A stretch of DNA of 64,000 nt from CAVUFH01 sp963740835 (GCA_963740835.1 CAVUFH010000001.1:124001-188000); one strand, 5' to 3'. Shown: positions 1-8,681, numbered from the stretch's first letter. Numbers and translations: made by a program. The notes: a model not told the origin generated them from the sequence alone.

Positions 1-273
1 GACGACATCGACGTCCGCATGGGCTGGGCGTTCCGGACCCGCCTGCGACGTGGCGACGTCGTCCGCACCAACCGCTACGGCCGTTCGATCAGCATCGGCG
101 TCCATGGTTGGCGCGGTCGCTGGCTCGTCAACGGTGCGAGCGAACCGATCATCGGCCTCGAACTGCGCGAACCGGTGCGGGGCCGGGTACTCGGCTTCCC
201 GGTGAGGCTGCACGAGCTCATCGTCAGTGTCGACGACCCTGATGCACTCCTTCGACTCGTCGGTGTCGCGTAG
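1..273 (+). CDS. C-terminal part of a conserved hypothetical protein (cut by window start)
   Basis: Frame 1 is open from the first base and stops at 271-273, so only the last 90 residues of the gene are present. The fragment is Arg- and Val-rich, has no membrane segment, and ends with a phrase (VSVDDPDALLRLVG) typical of small actinobacterial conserved proteins that I cannot assign to a named family. It ends 79 bases before the SDR gene start on the same strand, so it may share its transcript. No function is proposed. Confidence 0.5.
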   Translation, partial: DDIDVRMGWAFRTRLRRGDVVRTNRYGRSISIGVHGWRGRWLVNGASEPIIGLELREPVRGRVLGFPVRLHELIVSVDDPDALLRLVGVA

Positions 274-352
274 GCAAGACTGCCGAACCTCGTCGGACGA
301 TGATCCGAATTCGTCCGGCGTTCAGGCTCGTCCAGCGGATCAGGAGCACCTC

Positions 353-1270
353 GTGGGTTTGTTCGATGGGAAGGTCGCGATCGTCACCGGCGCCGGTCGG
401 GGCATCGGTCGCAATCACGCACTGCTGCTCGCGAGCGAGGGCGCCGCGGTCGTCGTCAACGACCTCGGCGGCAGCTCCGGCGGCGAAGGTGCCGACGCGA
501 CACCCGCGCAGCAGGTCGTCGACGAGATCCTCGCGGCGGGTGGCCGAGCCGAGGCGAACTACGACAGCGTCTCCTCGTGGGCGGGCGCCGAGCGCATGGT
601 GCAGCAGGCCGTCGATACGTTCGCCGGACTCGACGTGCTCATCAACAACGCGGGCATCCTCCGCGACAAGATGAGCTTCAACATGGACGAGGCCGAGTGG
701 GACTCCGTGATCGACGTCCACCTCAAGGGCCACTTCGCACCGTCGCGATTCGCGGCCAGCTACTGGCGGGCGAAGTCGAAGGAGACCGGCGAAGGTGTCA
801 ACGCGAAGATCGTGAACACCGCGTCCGAGTCCGGTTTGTACGGCAACGCGGGCCAGGCCAACTACGCGGCGGCCAAGGCCGGCATCGCCTCGATGTCGAT
901 CGTCATGGCGCGCGAGCTCGAACGCATCGGCGTGCGCGTCAACGCGATCGCGCCGGTTGCGCGCACCCGGCTCACCGAGCAGGTCGCGGGCGACTTCATG
1001 AACCCGAAGGAAGGCGAGTTCGATCGCTTCGCGCCCGAGAACATCTCCGCGGTCGTCGGCTGGCTCGCATCGGACCTGTCTGCCGGCGTCACCGGCCAGG
1101 TCGTGAAGGTCATGGGCGGCCAGGTGCAACTCCTGCGCGGCTGGCGGCCGATCACCGAAGCGACCGACGAGAAGCCGTGGACGATCACCACGATCGACGA
1201 CGCGGCCGAGCGCCTGTTCGCCAAGTCGGACAGGGGCATCCCGCCGTTCATGCCCGAGCTCGAGCCGTAA
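353..1270 (+). CDS. SDR family NAD(P)-dependent oxidoreductase (17-beta-HSD4/FabG-like)
   Basis: A 305-residue classical short-chain dehydrogenase. The nucleotide-binding motif TGAGRGIG lies near residue 15, the NNAG structural motif near residue 95, and the catalytic Ser-Tyr-Lys is seen in SESGLYGNAGQANYAAAK. The first third (NDLGGSSGGEGAD) resembles the hydroxyacyl-CoA dehydrogenase domain of peroxisomal multifunctional enzyme type 2, common in actinobacterial lipid and steroid oxidation. An upstream in-frame ATG at 227 would overlap the previous gene; GTG 353 is preferred because AGGAG lies six bases before it. A P450 gene follows after 10 bases. Likely substrate is a hydroxyacyl-CoA or hydroxysteroid; the exact one is not visible. 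Confidence 0.88.
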   Translation: MGLFDGKVAIVTGAGRGIGRNHALLLASEGAAVVVNDLGGSSGGEGADATPAQQVVDEILAAGGRAEANYDSVSSWAGAERMVQQAVDTFAGLDVLINNAGILRDKMSFNMDEAEWDSVIDVHLKGHFAPSRFAASYWRAKSKETGEGVNAKIVNTASESGLYGNAGQANYAAAKAGIASMSIVMARELERIGVRVNAIAPVARTRLTEQVAGDFMNPKEGEFDRFAPENISAVVGWLASDLSAGVTGQVVKVMGGQVQLLRGWRPITEATDEKPWTITTIDDAAERLFAKSDRGIPPFMPELEP

Positions 1271-1280
1271 CCTCGGGGCC

Positions 1281-2544
1281 ATGACCGAACCGATCCCGAC
1301 CACCGAGCTGTCGGTCGCCGACATCAAGCTCAGCGACACGGAGATGTGGATCCGCCCGGACCGGGACGGCATCTTCGCCAAGCTGCGCGCCGAGGCGCCG
1401 ATCACGTTCCAGGAGGATTTCCTCCCGCCGCCCGAGATGATGATGCCGCAGGGCCCGGGATACTGGGCGCTGACGCGGTACGCGGACGTGATGCAGGTGT
1501 CCCGCGACCCGGACACCTTCCACTCCGCACCGAGCACGACGATCACCGACATCCCGCCCGAGATCGCCGAGTGGCTCGGCTCGATGATCAACATGGACGC
1601 GCCCAAGCACACGAAGCTGCGCCTCATCGTCAACCGCGGCTTCACACCCAGGCAGATCGCGCGCGTCGAGGAGAGCGTGCGGGTCCAAGCGCGCGAGATC
1701 GTCGAGCGCGTCGAGCCGATTGGGTCAGTGCGACTTCGTGGCCGAGATCGCGGCGGCGCTGCCGCTCCAGATCATCTGCGACATGATGGGCATCCCGCGC
1801 GAGGACAACAAGCGCATCTTCGAGCTGACGAACACGATCTTGGGCGTCGGCGACCCGGAGTACGTCCAGACCATGGAAGACCTCATGGGCGCGGGCATGG
1901 AACTGTTCCAGTACGGCCTCGCGCTCGCCGAAGACCGCGCCGCGAATCCGCGCGACGACATCGCCAGCTCACTCATGGCCGCGGAGATCGAGGACGAGAA
2001 CGGGCGGCACCGGCTGACGTCGAGCGAGCTCGGATCCTTTTTCCTCCTGCTCGTCGTCGCCGGCAACGAGACGACCCGCAACACGATCAGCCACGGCATG
2101 TACACGCTGACCAACCACCCGGAACAGCGCAAGATCTGGATGTCGGACTTCGCCGCAGTGTCACCGACTGCAGTCGAGGAGATCGTCCGCTGGGCGACCC
2201 CGGTGATCAACTTCCGGCGCACCGCGTCCCGCGACACCGTGGTCGGCGGCCAGGAGATCGCGGCCGGCGACAAGGTCGTGATGTTCTACAACTCGGCCAA
2301 CCGCGACGAGCTCCAGTTCCCCGATCCGTTCCGCTTCGACGTCACCCGCACACCGAACGAACACGTCGGGTTCGGTGCCGGAGGCCCGCACTTCTGCTTG
2401 GGCGCCAACCTCGCCCGCCGCGAGATCATGGTGATGTTCGAGGAGATGTTCCGCGTGCTCCCCGATATCCACGTCACCGGCGAACCCGCGCTGCTCCAGA
2501 GCGGCTTCATCCACGGCATCAAGCGCATGCCGTGTGCCTGGTGA
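1281..2544 (+). CDS. Cytochrome P450, CYP125/CYP142-like, with one frameshift
   Basis: Two overlapping frames together give about 420 residues, the normal size for CYP124/125/142 enzymes, which hydroxylate the terminal carbon of steroid side chains or methyl-branched lipids. The first frame (1281 to about 1720) holds the N-terminal half; the second holds the I-helix AGNETTRN, the ExxR helix EEIVRWATP, and the haem-binding loop FGAGGPHFCLGANLARRE with the Cys ligand. The frame moves by +1 at 1720-1727, in a GATTGGGTCAG context, consistent with one extra base. Everything else is intact, so a sequencing error is more likely than a decayed gene. The SDR upstream and acyl-CoA dehydrogenases downstream fit a lipid or steroid oxidation role. 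Confidence 0.85.
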
Positions 2545-2554
2545 GAAGAGGTCT

Positions 2555-2944
2555 CTACAGCGCGGCGTGCAGATCGACGCCGTTGCCGTCGGGGTCGCGC
2601 AGCGTCGCGTAGCGCTGGCCCCAGAACGCGTCCCACGGTTCGAGGTGTCCTTCGAAGCCGGCCGCGGTCATCGTCGCATAGGTCGCGTCGACCTCCGCCG
2701 GACTCGCGCACTCGAATGCAAGCGACGCACCGGGCGAGCCCGTCGGCGCGGTCCACGCGGCATCGAACGAACGAATGGTCTCGACCGGGTCGATGAGCAG
2801 ACGGAACCCACCACCGAGCTCGACCTCGACGTGCGGCGCAGTGTCGGCGTCGGCGGGGATGTCGAGCCCGAGCGCGCGATAGAACGCGAGGGTCCGGGGC
2901 AGGTCGGTCGCGACCAGACCGAGAGCAGCAGGTGTCGGAGGCAT
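2555..2944 (-). CDS. VOC (glyoxalase/bleomycin resistance) family protein
   Basis: A 129-residue protein with the two-module beta-alpha-beta-beta-beta layout of the vicinal oxygen chelate fold: an N-terminal half around LPRTLAFYRALGL and a C-terminal half ending in RDPDGNGVDL, where the metal-ligand Glu of many family members is replaced by Asp. Function could be an isomerase, dioxygenase-like or binding protein; the sequence does not decide. It is convergent with the P450 gene (10-base gap) and divergent from the acyl-CoA dehydrogenase gene, with two palindromic operator-like sites in the shared 107-base upstream region. Confidence 0.75.
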   Translation of the reverse strand: MPPTPAALGLVATDLPRTLAFYRALGLDIPADADTAPHVEVELGGGFRLLIDPVETIRSFDAAWTAPTGSPGASLAFECASPAEVDATYATMTAAGFEGHLEPWDAFWGQRYATLRDPDGNGVDLHAAL

Positions 2945-2966
2945 CGCGTGACCCTACGGTCGATTG

Positions 2967-2983
2967 CTGACATCTGATGTCAG
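2967..2983. promoter_or_regulatory. 17-bp palindrome, candidate operator upstream of the VOC gene
   Basis: CTGACATC-T-GATGTCAG is a perfect inverted repeat with 8-base arms and a one-base centre, ending 23 bases before the VOC start codon on the minus strand. It shares the CTGAC/GTCAG ends with the 16-bp motif at 3007, 16216 and 47318, but its centre is one base longer. Reading it as a TetR-type operator is inference. Confidence 0.5.
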
Positions 2984-3006
2984 GTCTCGGGGCTTGGCTA
3001 CGATCC

Positions 3007-3022
3007 CTGACATGAACGTCAG
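3007..3022. promoter_or_regulatory. 16-bp palindrome, candidate TetR-type operator of the acyl-CoA dehydrogenase operon
   Basis: CTGAC-ATGAAC-GTCAG lies 29 bases before the acyl-CoA dehydrogenase start. The same STGAC-N6-GTCAS pattern occurs at 16216-16231, 41350-41365 and 47318-47333, each time in a promoter region, which argues against chance. The cognate protein is unknown; the TetR gene at 41428 is a candidate. Confidence 0.55.
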
Positions 3023-3037
3023 TTACGAGGCATTCCC

Positions 3038-3055
3038 ATGAGCCCGCCCCGATGA
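3038..3055 (+). other. Possible five-codon leader cistron (MSPPR)
   Basis: An ATG at 3038 is preceded at seven bases by GAGG, a better ribosome site than the one for the dehydrogenase. It encodes only MSPPR and its TGA (3053-3055) overlaps the ATG at 3052 in the arrangement ATGA, which would couple translation of the two. It may instead be the true start region of the dehydrogenase disturbed by an indel. Confidence 0.25.
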
Positions 3056-4227
3056 GAATGTCGTTCGGGCCCGACGACGAGGCGTTCCGGGCCGAGCTCA
3101 ACGCCTTCCTCGACGCCCACACGCCACCCGAAGCGCGGGACGGCGCCGATTTCATGGGCGAGTACTCGGGCGACGAGATCGTCCCCATGTGGCTCCGGCA
3201 GTGGCAGGCGACGCTGTTCGACCACGGCTGGATGATCCCGGCCTACCCGCCGGAGCTCGGCGGCCGGAACTGCACCCCGGTCCAGACGCTGATCTACCTC
3301 GAGACGATGGCGGGCCGTCGCATCCCGCGCTCGGGCCACTTCCCCGGCTACGCGATCGTGACACCGAGCCTGCTCGAGTTCGGCAACGACGAGCAGCGGG
3401 CACTCGCACCCGCAGCCGCACGCGGCGACACCATCTGGTGCATCGGGATGAGCGAGCCGAACGCGGGCTCCGACCTCGCGGGCCTGCAGACGCGCGCCGA
3501 AGTGTTCGATGACGAGTTCGTCGTCAACGGGCAGAAGGTGTGGACGTCGTACGCGCAGATCGCACAGAAGTGCTTCTGCTACGTCCGCACCGATCCTTCG
3601 GTCGCGAAGCACCGTGGTATCTCGCTCCTCATCATCGACATGGACACGCCCGGCATCGACGTGCGGCCGCTCACGCACATCACGCGCAAGGCCGACTTCG
3701 CCGAGGTGTTCCTCACCGACGTGCGCGTCCCTCGCGAGAACCTCGTCGGCCCGCTCAACGGCGGCTGGGCGATCACGCAAGGATCGCTCGCGCACGAGCG
3801 CGCCGGGCTGTGGGTCGAGGGCGTCGCGCGCTTCGAGCAGGCCGTCGACGCGCTCACCGCGCTCGCACGCCGCACCGGCCGCAGTACCGATCCGATCGTG
3901 CGCCGCAAGATCGCGGAGACCTACGAGCTCGCGTCCAGCCTGCGCTCGCTCGGGTACCAGGGCTTCGCATCATTCGCCCAGGGCTCGTCCGCGCCCGAGC
4001 ACTCCTACATGAAGATGGCCACGTCCGAAGCGGGCAAGGCCGCGTTCGAGCTCGGCATGGAGATCTGCGGGCCGTACGGCGCGGTCACCGACGAGCTCAG
4101 CGGGCAGGAAGCGGGCCGCTGGGTCACGAGCTTCTTCGTGACCTTCGCCAACACCGTCGCGGGCGGCTCGTCCGAGATCCAGCGCAACATCATCGCCCAG
4201 CGCGTGCTGGGCCTGCCCCGGGCCTGA
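3052..4227 (+). CDS. Acyl-CoA dehydrogenase (FadE-type), first subunit of an adjacent pair
   Basis: A 391-residue flavoprotein of the acyl-CoA dehydrogenase family, which introduces an alpha-beta double bond into acyl-CoA thioesters. Seen are the FAD-binding MSEPNAGSDLAGLQTRA segment, the VNGQKVWTSYA segment, and the C-terminal GGSSEIQRNIIAQRVLGLPR. A second, shorter-sequence dehydrogenase begins 10 bases downstream. Such side-by-side pairs in Actinobacteria are known to form alpha2beta2 heterotetramers in steroid side-chain degradation (FadE28-FadE29, ChsE1-ChsE2); this one is likely similar. ATG 3052 overlaps a tiny leader ORF; ATG 3058 is an alternative start. A palindromic operator-like site lies 29 bases upstream. 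Confidence 0.9.
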   Translation: MRMSFGPDDEAFRAELNAFLDAHTPPEARDGADFMGEYSGDEIVPMWLRQWQATLFDHGWMIPAYPPELGGRNCTPVQTLIYLETMAGRRIPRSGHFPGYAIVTPSLLEFGNDEQRALAPAAARGDTIWCIGMSEPNAGSDLAGLQTRAEVFDDEFVVNGQKVWTSYAQIAQKCFCYVRTDPSVAKHRGISLLIIDMDTPGIDVRPLTHITRKADFAEVFLTDVRVPRENLVGPLNGGWAITQGSLAHERAGLWVEGVARFEQAVDALTALARRTGRSTDPIVRRKIAETYELASSLRSLGYQGFASFAQGSSAPEHSYMKMATSEAGKAAFELGMEICGPYGAVTDELSGQEAGRWVTSFFVTFANTVAGGSSEIQRNIIAQRVLGLPRA

Positions 4228-4237
4228 CTCGACACTC

Positions 4238-5211
4238 ATGGACTTCACCCTCACCGACGACCAGCAGCTGCTCCGCGACACCGCGCGCAAGCTCCTCGAC
4301 CGCGAGTGCCCGCCGGCCGTCGTCCGCGCCCATATCGACGACCCCGAAGCCTACGCGCCGCTGTGGACGCACCTCAGCGAGTACACCGCGCTCGGACGCG
4401 GCCCGGCCACCGACCTCTGCCTCTTCCTCGAGGAGACCGGCAAGGTCGCCGCGCCCGGGCCCGTTCCTCGCGACTGCGCTCTTCGCATCGCTCACGGGTG
4501 AGGACGCGATCGGCACGGTCGCGATCGCCGGCGCGAGCGGCACGTGGGAACCGAACGCCGACGCGGTGAAGACGTTCGTCCTCGAAGCCGACCGCGTCGA
4601 CCGCGTCGCGGTCGTCGGCGCGGGACCCACGCTCTCCGTCATCGACGCGCCGCCGGCATCCGCGTTGCGGTTCGTGAACACGGTCGACTTCTCGCGGCGC
4701 ATCTTCGAGCTCGACACCGATGCGATCGCGCTCAACCCGCAGCCACTGCCGCCGAAGGCGCTCGCGGCCTGGCTCGACCGCGCCGTACGTATCGCTCGCG
4801 GCCGAAATGGTCGGCACCGCGCGCCGCATCTTCACGATGACCCTCGAGTACGCGAAGGAACGCAAGCAGTTCGACGTCCCGATCGGCAGCTTCCAGGCCA
4901 TCCAGCACAAGCTCGCAGAGATGTCTCTCGCCCTCGAGCGCGCCACGGCCGCGGTGCACTACGCCGCGATGAGCGTCGACGAAGACGATGCGACGCGCGC
5001 CCGCGCCGGCCACGTCGCCAAAGCGGCGGCTGGCGTGGCCGCGCGTCGCATCCTCAAGGACGGTATCCAGATCCACGGCGGCATCGGTTATACGTGGGAG
5101 CACGATCTCCACTTGTTCCTCCGCCGTGCCACCGCCGACGAGTACCTCCTCGGGCCAACCGGCTGGCACCACGACCGCCTCGCCGATCTCCTCATCGACG
5201 GCACCGAGTAG
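4238..5211 (+). CDS. Acyl-CoA dehydrogenase, second subunit of the pair, with two frameshifts
   Basis: Three successive frames give one protein of about 323 residues. The N-terminus (MDFTLTDDQQLLRDTARKLL) reads from 4238; the middle domain (FLATALFASLTGEDAIG, NPQPLPPKALAAWLDRA) is in the next frame from about 4465; the C-terminal helical domain (AAEMVGTARRIFTMTLEYAK, GGIGYTWEHDLHLFLRRA) reads in the third frame from about 4790. Both shifts are +1, at CGGGCCCGTTCC and CGCGCCGTACG. Family members of this shorter type are beta partners of steroid or branched acyl-CoA dehydrogenases. The domain order is complete, so indel errors are likelier than real decay. Confidence 0.82.
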
Positions 5212-5216
5212 CAGCC

Positions 5217-5241
5217 GCGCGTCAACCGCGTTTGACAGCGC
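5217..5241. terminator. Hairpin between convergent genes
   Basis: GCGC-GTCAA, a six-base loop (CCGCGT), then TTGAC-A-GCGC form a nine-pair stem with one bulge. It fills the 30-base gap between the stop of the second acyl-CoA dehydrogenase and the stop of the convergent DinB-fold gene, so a bidirectional terminator is likely. No T tract is present, as is common in high-GC actinobacteria. Confidence 0.45.
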
Positions 5242-5763
5242 CTATGACCGAAGCGCGGTCAAGCCGCGCTCGACATCGCCGAGATGATGCAGCGAGTCGT
5301 GAAGCGCGTGTTCGAGCAGCCTCCGCACCGTGCTCCGTTCGTCGCCGATCGTGATGCCCCGGCTCCAGTTGGTCGTGCCCGCGTCAGTTGCGCTCGCGTA
5401 GAGGTGACGAGCCTCGCGATCCAGTTGTGCGCCGACGGTGTCGGGATCTTCGTCGCGGTATGTCGTCGCACTCGCTTCGATCAGCGTGTCGGCTTCGATG
5501 GCCGGATACACGGGCTCGTCTTCGGTGAGCGCCTGCTCGACTCCGAAGACGTGCAGCGCGGTGATATCGCGGCTGTGTGCGGCATATTCGATCGCCGACC
5601 ACGTCTGAGGCTCTGGCCGCAAGCGCAGCTCCGGGCCCGCGTCGACGAGCAGCGCGCGCCACCGCGATCCCAGCCCGACGATTGCCTCGACCAATGAGGA
5701 GTCGTCGTAGACCGACCCGTCGAACCCGCAAGCCACGCAGCGCTCGTGATGATCATCGCTCAC
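5242..5763 (-). CDS. DinB superfamily (four-helix bundle) protein
   Basis: A 173-residue protein with an N-terminal Cys pair (RCVACGFDG), a central TWSAIEYAAHSRDIT helix and a C-terminal LLEHALHDSLHHLGDVERG helix. The spaced His residues match the metal site of DinB/mycothiol-dependent enzyme folds. GTG 5763 overlaps the stop of the upstream methyltransferase (GTGA), so both are made from one mRNA with coupled translation. The frame remains open further upstream, but that part overlaps the methyltransferase and has no homologous look. Possible roles are thiol transfer or small-molecule detoxification; none is proven by the sequence. Confidence 0.72.
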   Translation of the reverse strand: MSDDHHERCVACGFDGSVYDDSSLVEAIVGLGSRWRALLVDAGPELRLRPEPQTWSAIEYAAHSRDITALHVFGVEQALTEDEPVYPAIEADTLIEASATTYRDEDPDTVGAQLDREARHLYASATDAGTTNWSRGITIGDERSTVRRLLEHALHDSLHHLGDVERGLTALRS

Positions 5764-6602
5764 CGCGTTCCCACGATGCAGCGCGCCACGCCCGGAACCC
5801 GGACCTTGCCGTCCTTGTCGTACGCGCCCACGTCCGCGATGACGGTCGCCCGAATCCGCTCCCGCGCCGGTTCGTCGACCTGCTGCAGCGCGGCAACTGC
5901 GAGCGAGACATGCTCGCTCATCATTTCCCAATACTCCGGGGGCGACGACGTCACCAGCTCAACGTCGACATCCCATTCGGCAACGTCGCGCAGCCCCGCG
6001 GCTTGATACATGGCACTGACATGACCCGCAGCCGCGTAACGGAACATGTTCGGCGCATCCGGGTCGGGTGGCGCCAACGCCACCTCAGTCGCGATCGCAT
6101 GCATGAGGATCGTCGTCCACGGGTTGCGCTCGGGCTTGACCCACACCGACGCGCAGATCCGCCCGCCCGGCTTGAGCACACGAGCGAACTCGGCCGTCGC
6201 GTTGGCCGCGTCGGGAAAGAACATGTACCCAAACCGCACGGAGACGCTGTCGAAGGTGGCATCATCGAACGGCAGATCGTCAGCACTGCACACTTTCGTC
6301 GCGATGTTGGTGACCCCCTGCGCGTCGGCTCGTCGCGCGGCGACGTCCAACATCTCCGCGACGAGATCGGTCAGCACGACGCGACCCTTCGGCGAGCGTC
6401 GGGCGATGCTCAGACCCGGCTCACCCGTACCCGCGGCAATGTCGAGATGGTGCTGATCCTCGGCGATATCGAGACGCTCGATCATCGCGGCGCCGACCGG
6501 GCCCAACTGATCCGTGATGACCGAGTCCCACTTCTCCCAGCCCGCAGAGAGCCCCGCCCACCTCTCTCGCTGAGCGTCTCGGATCTCATCGGCGGTCGGC
6601 AT
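5760..6602 (-). CDS. Class I SAM-dependent methyltransferase (UbiE/Methyltransf_11 type)
   Basis: A 280-residue protein. The SAM-binding motif I is HLDIAAGTGEPGLSIA, followed by the acidic loop VLTDLVAEML and the SADDLPFDDATFDSV and RVLKPGGR motifs typical of UbiE-like methyltransferases acting on small lipophilic substrates. ATG 6602 is chosen because GGGAGG precedes it at a spacing of five; an in-frame start further upstream lacks this. Its stop overlaps the start of the DinB-fold gene. The substrate is unknown. Confidence 0.85.
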   Translation of the reverse strand: MPTADEIRDAQRERWAGLSAGWEKWDSVITDQLGPVGAAMIERLDIAEDQHHLDIAAGTGEPGLSIARRSPKGRVVLTDLVAEMLDVAARRADAQGVTNIATKVCSADDLPFDDATFDSVSVRFGYMFFPDAANATAEFARVLKPGGRICASVWVKPERNPWTTILMHAIATEVALAPPDPDAPNMFRYAAAGHVSAMYQAAGLRDVAEWDVDVELVTSSPPEYWEMMSEHVSLAVAALQQVDEPARERIRATVIADVGAYDKDGKVRVPGVARCIVGTR

Positions 6603-6777
6603 CGGCCCTCCCGTTAGCGCTGCATCCATCGAACACGAAGGCACTCCTCGGCGGTTTGCATCGTGCCCGATCGCACGGTGGCGGTCGAGTGCCATCGCGG
6701 CTGTGACGCGCTATCGGTGCAAGGTTCCACTAGCTCTCTGGCGTTCATGGTTGCTCAGAATCTCGCATCGCGAGTTG

Positions 6778-7404
6778 TCAGCTGACGCCAAGCTTGCCTG
6801 TGAGCGTCGACTCGATCTTGTCCACATCAGCGCTTTGGATGACCTCGACAACTTTGTGGTCCTTGTCGAGAAAGTACGCGGTTGGGAACGACTCGGGACG
6901 CCACGTCGCGTCTGCGTCATCACGAGTGATCGCAACGCTGGGCAGTGCGAGCTTCATCGTTGCCGCTGCCAACGCTGCCGTTTCATATCCCGGAGAGCCC
7001 GGGATATCCGGAGGTTCGATCGCAGCGCTCATGAAGTTCGCCTTCGACCCGAGTTGATCAGCGAGCGCTTGGATCTTCGGCATCTCCTCTTGGCAGTGCG
7101 GACACGGCGGCGACCAGAACACGACGACCGTCGGCTTGCCGAGCAGCTCGTTGAGACCGACGTCACCACTTCCGTCGAGTGCAGCACCGGTCAACGCCGG
7201 GGCGGGTAAACCGACCTCAAGCTTCGTCGTTTGTGAACCTCCACACGCCGACGCTCGCACGGAGCACGAACCGGCGGTCGTCGTCGAGTGTCCCACACTG
7301 GTCGTCGGCGAACTGCTCTTCGCCGAACCGCCATCGCTGCCACATCCACTCAAGCCAAACGCGACCGCAACCACACAGAGTGCAGCAACTCTCGTACAGA
7401 TCAT
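6778..7404 (-). CDS. TlpA/ResA-like thioredoxin-fold lipoprotein
   Basis: A 208-residue exported redox protein. A signal peptide ends in the lipobox LSGC, followed by a Ser/Thr-rich linker with two more Cys. The thioredoxin fold follows, with active site WSPPCPHCQEEMP (CPHC) and the cis-Pro region near SFPTAYFLDKD. It would sit on the outer face of the membrane, reducing or resulphurating Cys pairs or cytochrome-maturation partners. ATG 7404 has GGGGAG about nine bases upstream, whereas the longer TTG start at 7422 would place that ribosome site inside the gene. It stands alone between a divergent kinase-like gene and a 175-base gap. Confidence 0.82.
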   Translation of the reverse strand: MICTRVAALCVVAVAFGLSGCGSDGGSAKSSSPTTSVGHSTTTAGSCSVRASACGGSQTTKLEVGLPAPALTGAALDGSGDVGLNELLGKPTVVVFWSPPCPHCQEEMPKIQALADQLGSKANFMSAAIEPPDIPGSPGYETAALAAATMKLALPSVAITRDDADATWRPESFPTAYFLDKDHKVVEVIQSADVDKIESTLTGKLGVS

Positions 7405-7664
7405 CTTGCGTTCTCCCCGCAATGCGATTCGCAGCCGATGCTCAACGCCGCGACCCCTAGAACGGAACGCATATTGCCTGTTCCCGGCGTGATATTGCGA
7501 ATGCCGTCATAGCGTCGGTGCGCGATTGGAGTGCGAAGCGCGTTGGGACCAACCGCAGACTCCAAACGCTCTGCGCCATGCTTCTCCGCTCGCAACCGCC
7601 GACCGTGATCATCCCGCCATTGCCATGCACCCGTGCGCACCGACATCGCGGACAGACTCGTGGG

Positions 7665-8180
7665 GTGCTCGTGATCATGAGTGGCTTGCCCGGAGTCGGG
7701 AAGTCGGCCATCGCCGATGAGCTCGGGCGGCGGCTCCCCGCCTGCGTCGTGTCGGTCGACCCGATCGAAGCGGCCATGCTCGAGTCCGGGATACCCCAGT
7801 CGTTCGAGACGGGTCTCGCGGCATACAGCGTCGGCGCGACGATCGCGTTGCACCAGTTGCGACTCGGGATGTCGGTTATCGCAGACGCGGCGAACTACCT
7901 CGAGGTCGGGCGTCAGATCTGGACGTCGGCCGCGGCGGAGGCCGGCGTTGCTTGCTTCCCCATCGAGGTCGTGTGCAGTGACGAAGAGGCGCACAGAGAC
8001 CGACTCGAACGCCGGCGGCGCGACCTCGAGCCGTACCCTGGACTCACGTGGGAAGCGGTGCTCGAGCGTCGTCGTGAAACGGAGCCTTGGACCTCCGAGC
8101 GGTTGGTCCTCGACAGCGTGCGACCGGTCGATGACAACGTCGCACGGGCCGTCGAGCTGCTCACGAGCGGAGCCGCCTGA
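7665..8180 (+). CDS. P-loop NTPase/kinase-like protein (AAA_33 type)
   Basis: About 171 residues with a Walker A motif at the very N-terminus (MSGLPGVGKSAIAD) and the pattern ERRRRDLEP near the middle, resembling the lid of small-molecule or zeta-toxin/chloramphenicol-phosphotransferase-like kinases. GTG 7665 places the Walker A at residue 5, as usual for the family. The frame is open upstream to 7518, but that stretch has no homologous look. Possibly phosphorylates a small molecule or nucleotide; substrate unknown. A phosphatase-like gene follows after 48 bases. Confidence 0.72.
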   Translation: MLVIMSGLPGVGKSAIADELGRRLPACVVSVDPIEAAMLESGIPQSFETGLAAYSVGATIALHQLRLGMSVIADAANYLEVGRQIWTSAAAEAGVACFPIEVVCSDEEAHRDRLERRRRDLEPYPGLTWEAVLERRRETEPWTSERLVLDSVRPVDDNVARAVELLTSGAA

Positions 8181-8228
8181 GGACGACGGATCGCGGCACG
8201 CGCCACCGCCGAGAACTACCGTTCGGAC

Positions 8229-8681
8229 GTGGCCGAGTTCGAGGTACCCGCGGATCTCTCGTTCAACCGAGGACTGATCGCCGATCCTGATGCGTTGGCG
8301 CGCGAGCGCGGCGCCGCGTCGTGGCTGTACCTCTGCGGTGAGGAGTTCGCGGCCATGGACGGCGGGATGTCGTACGCGCAGGTGCAAACGGCGGTGCCCG
8401 AATCCGAGAACATCGTCACCGATCCGCCTCGCGACCTGACGATCGACCTCGCGCGGCAGCACATGGCCGCGCTGGATCGCTTGCCGCGGCCGACGCTGGT
8501 GACATGTCGCGCCGGACCGCGCTCTTCCGCGCTGGTGTACCTCTACGCCGGGCTGCGCTCGAGCGCGTCCGCTGAAGACGTACTCGCGCGCGCCGACGCC
8601 GACAATGCACCGTTCGCGGCATCTGAGGAGCTCCGGGCTTTCGTCGCGCAGGGCCTCGAGGAGCTTGCGCCTGACGCGTGA
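8229..8681 (+). CDS. DUF442/beta-lactamase-hydrolase-like phosphatase-fold protein
   Basis: A 150-residue protein whose C-terminal half carries PTLVTCRAGPRSSALVYLYA. This corresponds to the CRSGTRS-type loop of the DUF442 branch of the dual-specificity phosphatase fold. A nearby Asp is in place for general acid, but the loop is shorter than classical CX5R, so activity is uncertain. It starts with GTG 8229, just downstream of the kinase-like gene, suggesting a shared transcript. Related proteins are linked to sulfide oxidation or hydrolase fusions; nothing here supports a specific role. Confidence 0.6.
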   Translation: MAEFEVPADLSFNRGLIADPDALARERGAASWLYLCGEEFAAMDGGMSYAQVQTAVPESENIVTDPPRDLTIDLARQHMAALDRLPRPTLVTCRAGPRSSALVYLYAGLRSSASAEDVLARADADNAPFAASEELRAFVAQGLEELAPDA

